Assembly (NCBI GenBank): GCA_030453005.1
Contig: JAKDLE010000183.1
Coordinates: forward strand, 1-6,338
Length of the DNA: 6,338 nt
From: Pseudonocardia sp.
Lineage (GTDB): Bacteria > Actinomycetota > Actinomycetes > Mycobacteriales > Pseudonocardiaceae
Direction of reading: 5' to 3'
Shown here: positions 6,053 to 6,338 of the stretch, in pieces
Position numbering within the stretch: the first letter of the stretch is position 1
Layout of the letters: the number at the start of each line of letters is the position of its first letter
Position numbers and translations under genes: made by a program
Notes under the pieces: model-generated
Databases searched by the model: none
What the model was told of the DNA's origin: nothing
Seen by the model: only the letters and a program-made list of their open reading frames with translations

Positions 6053-6058
6053 GTCGAT
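6053..6058. other. Right core/coupling hexamer GTCGAT (putative crossover site)
   Basis: GTCGAT joins the right inverted repeat to ATPase DNA and shares five of six bases with the left hexamer GTCGAC. On the minus strand it reads ATC GAC, the Ile-Asp codons of Walker B. Either hexamer in the empty site would encode a valid motif (VID or VVD), so the sequence does not show which one came from the target. Confidence 0.6.
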
Positions 6059-6338
6059 CACGACGACCGGGGTGCGGCCGCGTTCGGCCTGCTCGACCGC
6101 GAGCGCGTCGACGGTCTGCGGGACCAGGGTGGCGTGGTGGGTCAGCGGCCGCGCACCGAGCGCGGCGACGATCTGGTGGTGGATCCCGCGGACTCCGACC
6201 GTCGGGTTCGGGAGGTAGATGATGGTGTGCCGCGTGGGGTCCAGGGCGGCGAGCGCGGCGCGGACGGCGACGGTCTTCCCCGCCCCGACCTCCCCGGTGA
6301 TCACCCCGATCCGGTGCTCGCCCACGCACCAGCCGATC

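Larger units (their letters stand above)
1420..6055 (-). mobile_element. Tn554-family-like element, cargo-free tnpABC, inserted in an ATPase gene
   Basis: The element is about 4.6 kb and holds three minus-strand genes in the order tyrosine recombinase (TnpA-like), large tyrosine recombinase (TnpB-like) and HTH/coiled-coil protein (TnpC-like), the gene set of Tn554 relatives. The ends are perfect inverted repeats: GACTTTACCGACCGC at 1420-1434 and its reverse complement at 6041-6055. Removing 1420-6055 restores an uninterrupted ATPase frame across Walker B (GTG ATC GAC GAG). The boundary can slide within GTCGA, present at both junctions (1417-1421 and 6053-6057), so there is no target duplication beyond this possible shared core. 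That matches tyrosine-recombinase exchange rather than a DDE transposase. No passenger genes are present. Family assignment rests on gene order and protein motifs, and the exact ends on the reconstructed target. Confidence 0.88.
6035..6338 (-). pseudogene. ExeA/TniB-type AAA+ ATPase, N-terminal part, broken at Walker B
   Basis: The frame enters from the window edge as IGWCVGEHRIGVITGEVGAGKT, with Walker A as GEVGAGKT, and continues through a helix and IIYLPNPTVGVRG to Walker B, RTPVVVID. After the Asp codon (6055-6053) it enters the inserted element and ends as FTDRG at a TAG (6037-6035), losing the catalytic Glu of the DE pair and everything beyond. The family (ExeA/TniB-like) supplies ATP-dependent target selection or helper activity to DDE transposases, or acts in type II secretion. 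The GEVGAGKTVAVRAAL type is, from memory, common beside transposases in actinobacterial insertion elements, so the transposition role is favoured. About 95 native codons are visible and the true start is outside the window. The protein should be inactive as an ATPase. Confidence 0.88.

Noticed and set aside
1417..6057. GTCGA at both junctions as a 5-bp target duplication made by a DDE transposase
   Set aside because: No DDE enzyme is present; the repeat lies in the core between inverted arms and is better explained as the shared crossover sequence of tyrosine recombinases.
6035..6060. Promoter for the trio spanning the right inverted repeat (GACTTT and GATAGA)
   Set aside because: Spacing between the candidate boxes is about 12 bases, too short for a standard sigma-70-type promoter, and actinobacterial consensus is weak.
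1..6338. CRISPR array, tRNA, rRNA or defence genes
   Set aside because: No regularly spaced repeats, no tRNA- or rRNA-like segments, and every supported gene is a recombinase, its accessory protein or the broken ATPase.

Overview
This window is a very GC-rich piece of DNA whose codons favour G or C at the third position. All genes lie on the minus strand. The base composition and the protein types fit an actinobacterium (mycobacterial, nocardial or pseudonocardial relatives are plausible), but nothing here fixes the genus. No housekeeping gene is visible: the whole window is nested mobile DNA. Both ends cut through genes, and the first ~40 bases are a near-pure C tract (poly-G on the coding strand) that looks like a sequencing or assembly artefact at a contig end.

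Reading along the minus strand (right to left), the window opens inside an ExeA/TniB-type AAA+ ATPase gene (6338 to ~6053, Walker A visible). The gene stops abruptly inside its Walker B motif. There a 4.6-kb element (about 1420-6055) is inserted, carrying three tightly overlapping genes: a 392-419 aa tyrosine recombinase (TnpA-like), an 881 aa tyrosine recombinase with Cys-rich termini (TnpB-like), and a 199 aa helix-turn-helix plus coiled-coil protein (TnpC-like, DUF6262-type). This is the tnpABC set of the Tn554 family, here with no passenger genes. The element ends are perfect 12-bp inverted repeats (TTTACCGACCGC), each next to a 6-bp core (GTCGAC on the left, GTCGAT on the right). On the far side the ATPase reading frame resumes exactly where it was broken (DEAHLLDHAQL...), so the empty target site can be reconstructed to the base.

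The resumed ATPase frame runs only 29 codons (to 1333) and then stops, long before the usual end of this family. Just beyond lies a second recombinase module: a complete 356 aa XerC/D-like tyrosine recombinase (187-1257) and, overlapping its stop codon, the first ~49 readable codons of another gene that runs into the contig end. The ATPase therefore appears to have been broken twice, about 87 bp apart, next to two unrelated tyrosine-recombinase modules.

Inferred working model: TnpA, TnpB and TnpC excise and insert the 4.6-kb element through a short core flanked by inverted recombinase-binding arms. The target is the conserved Walker B coding sequence of a transposition-helper ATPase, so one mobile element parasitises and inactivates another.
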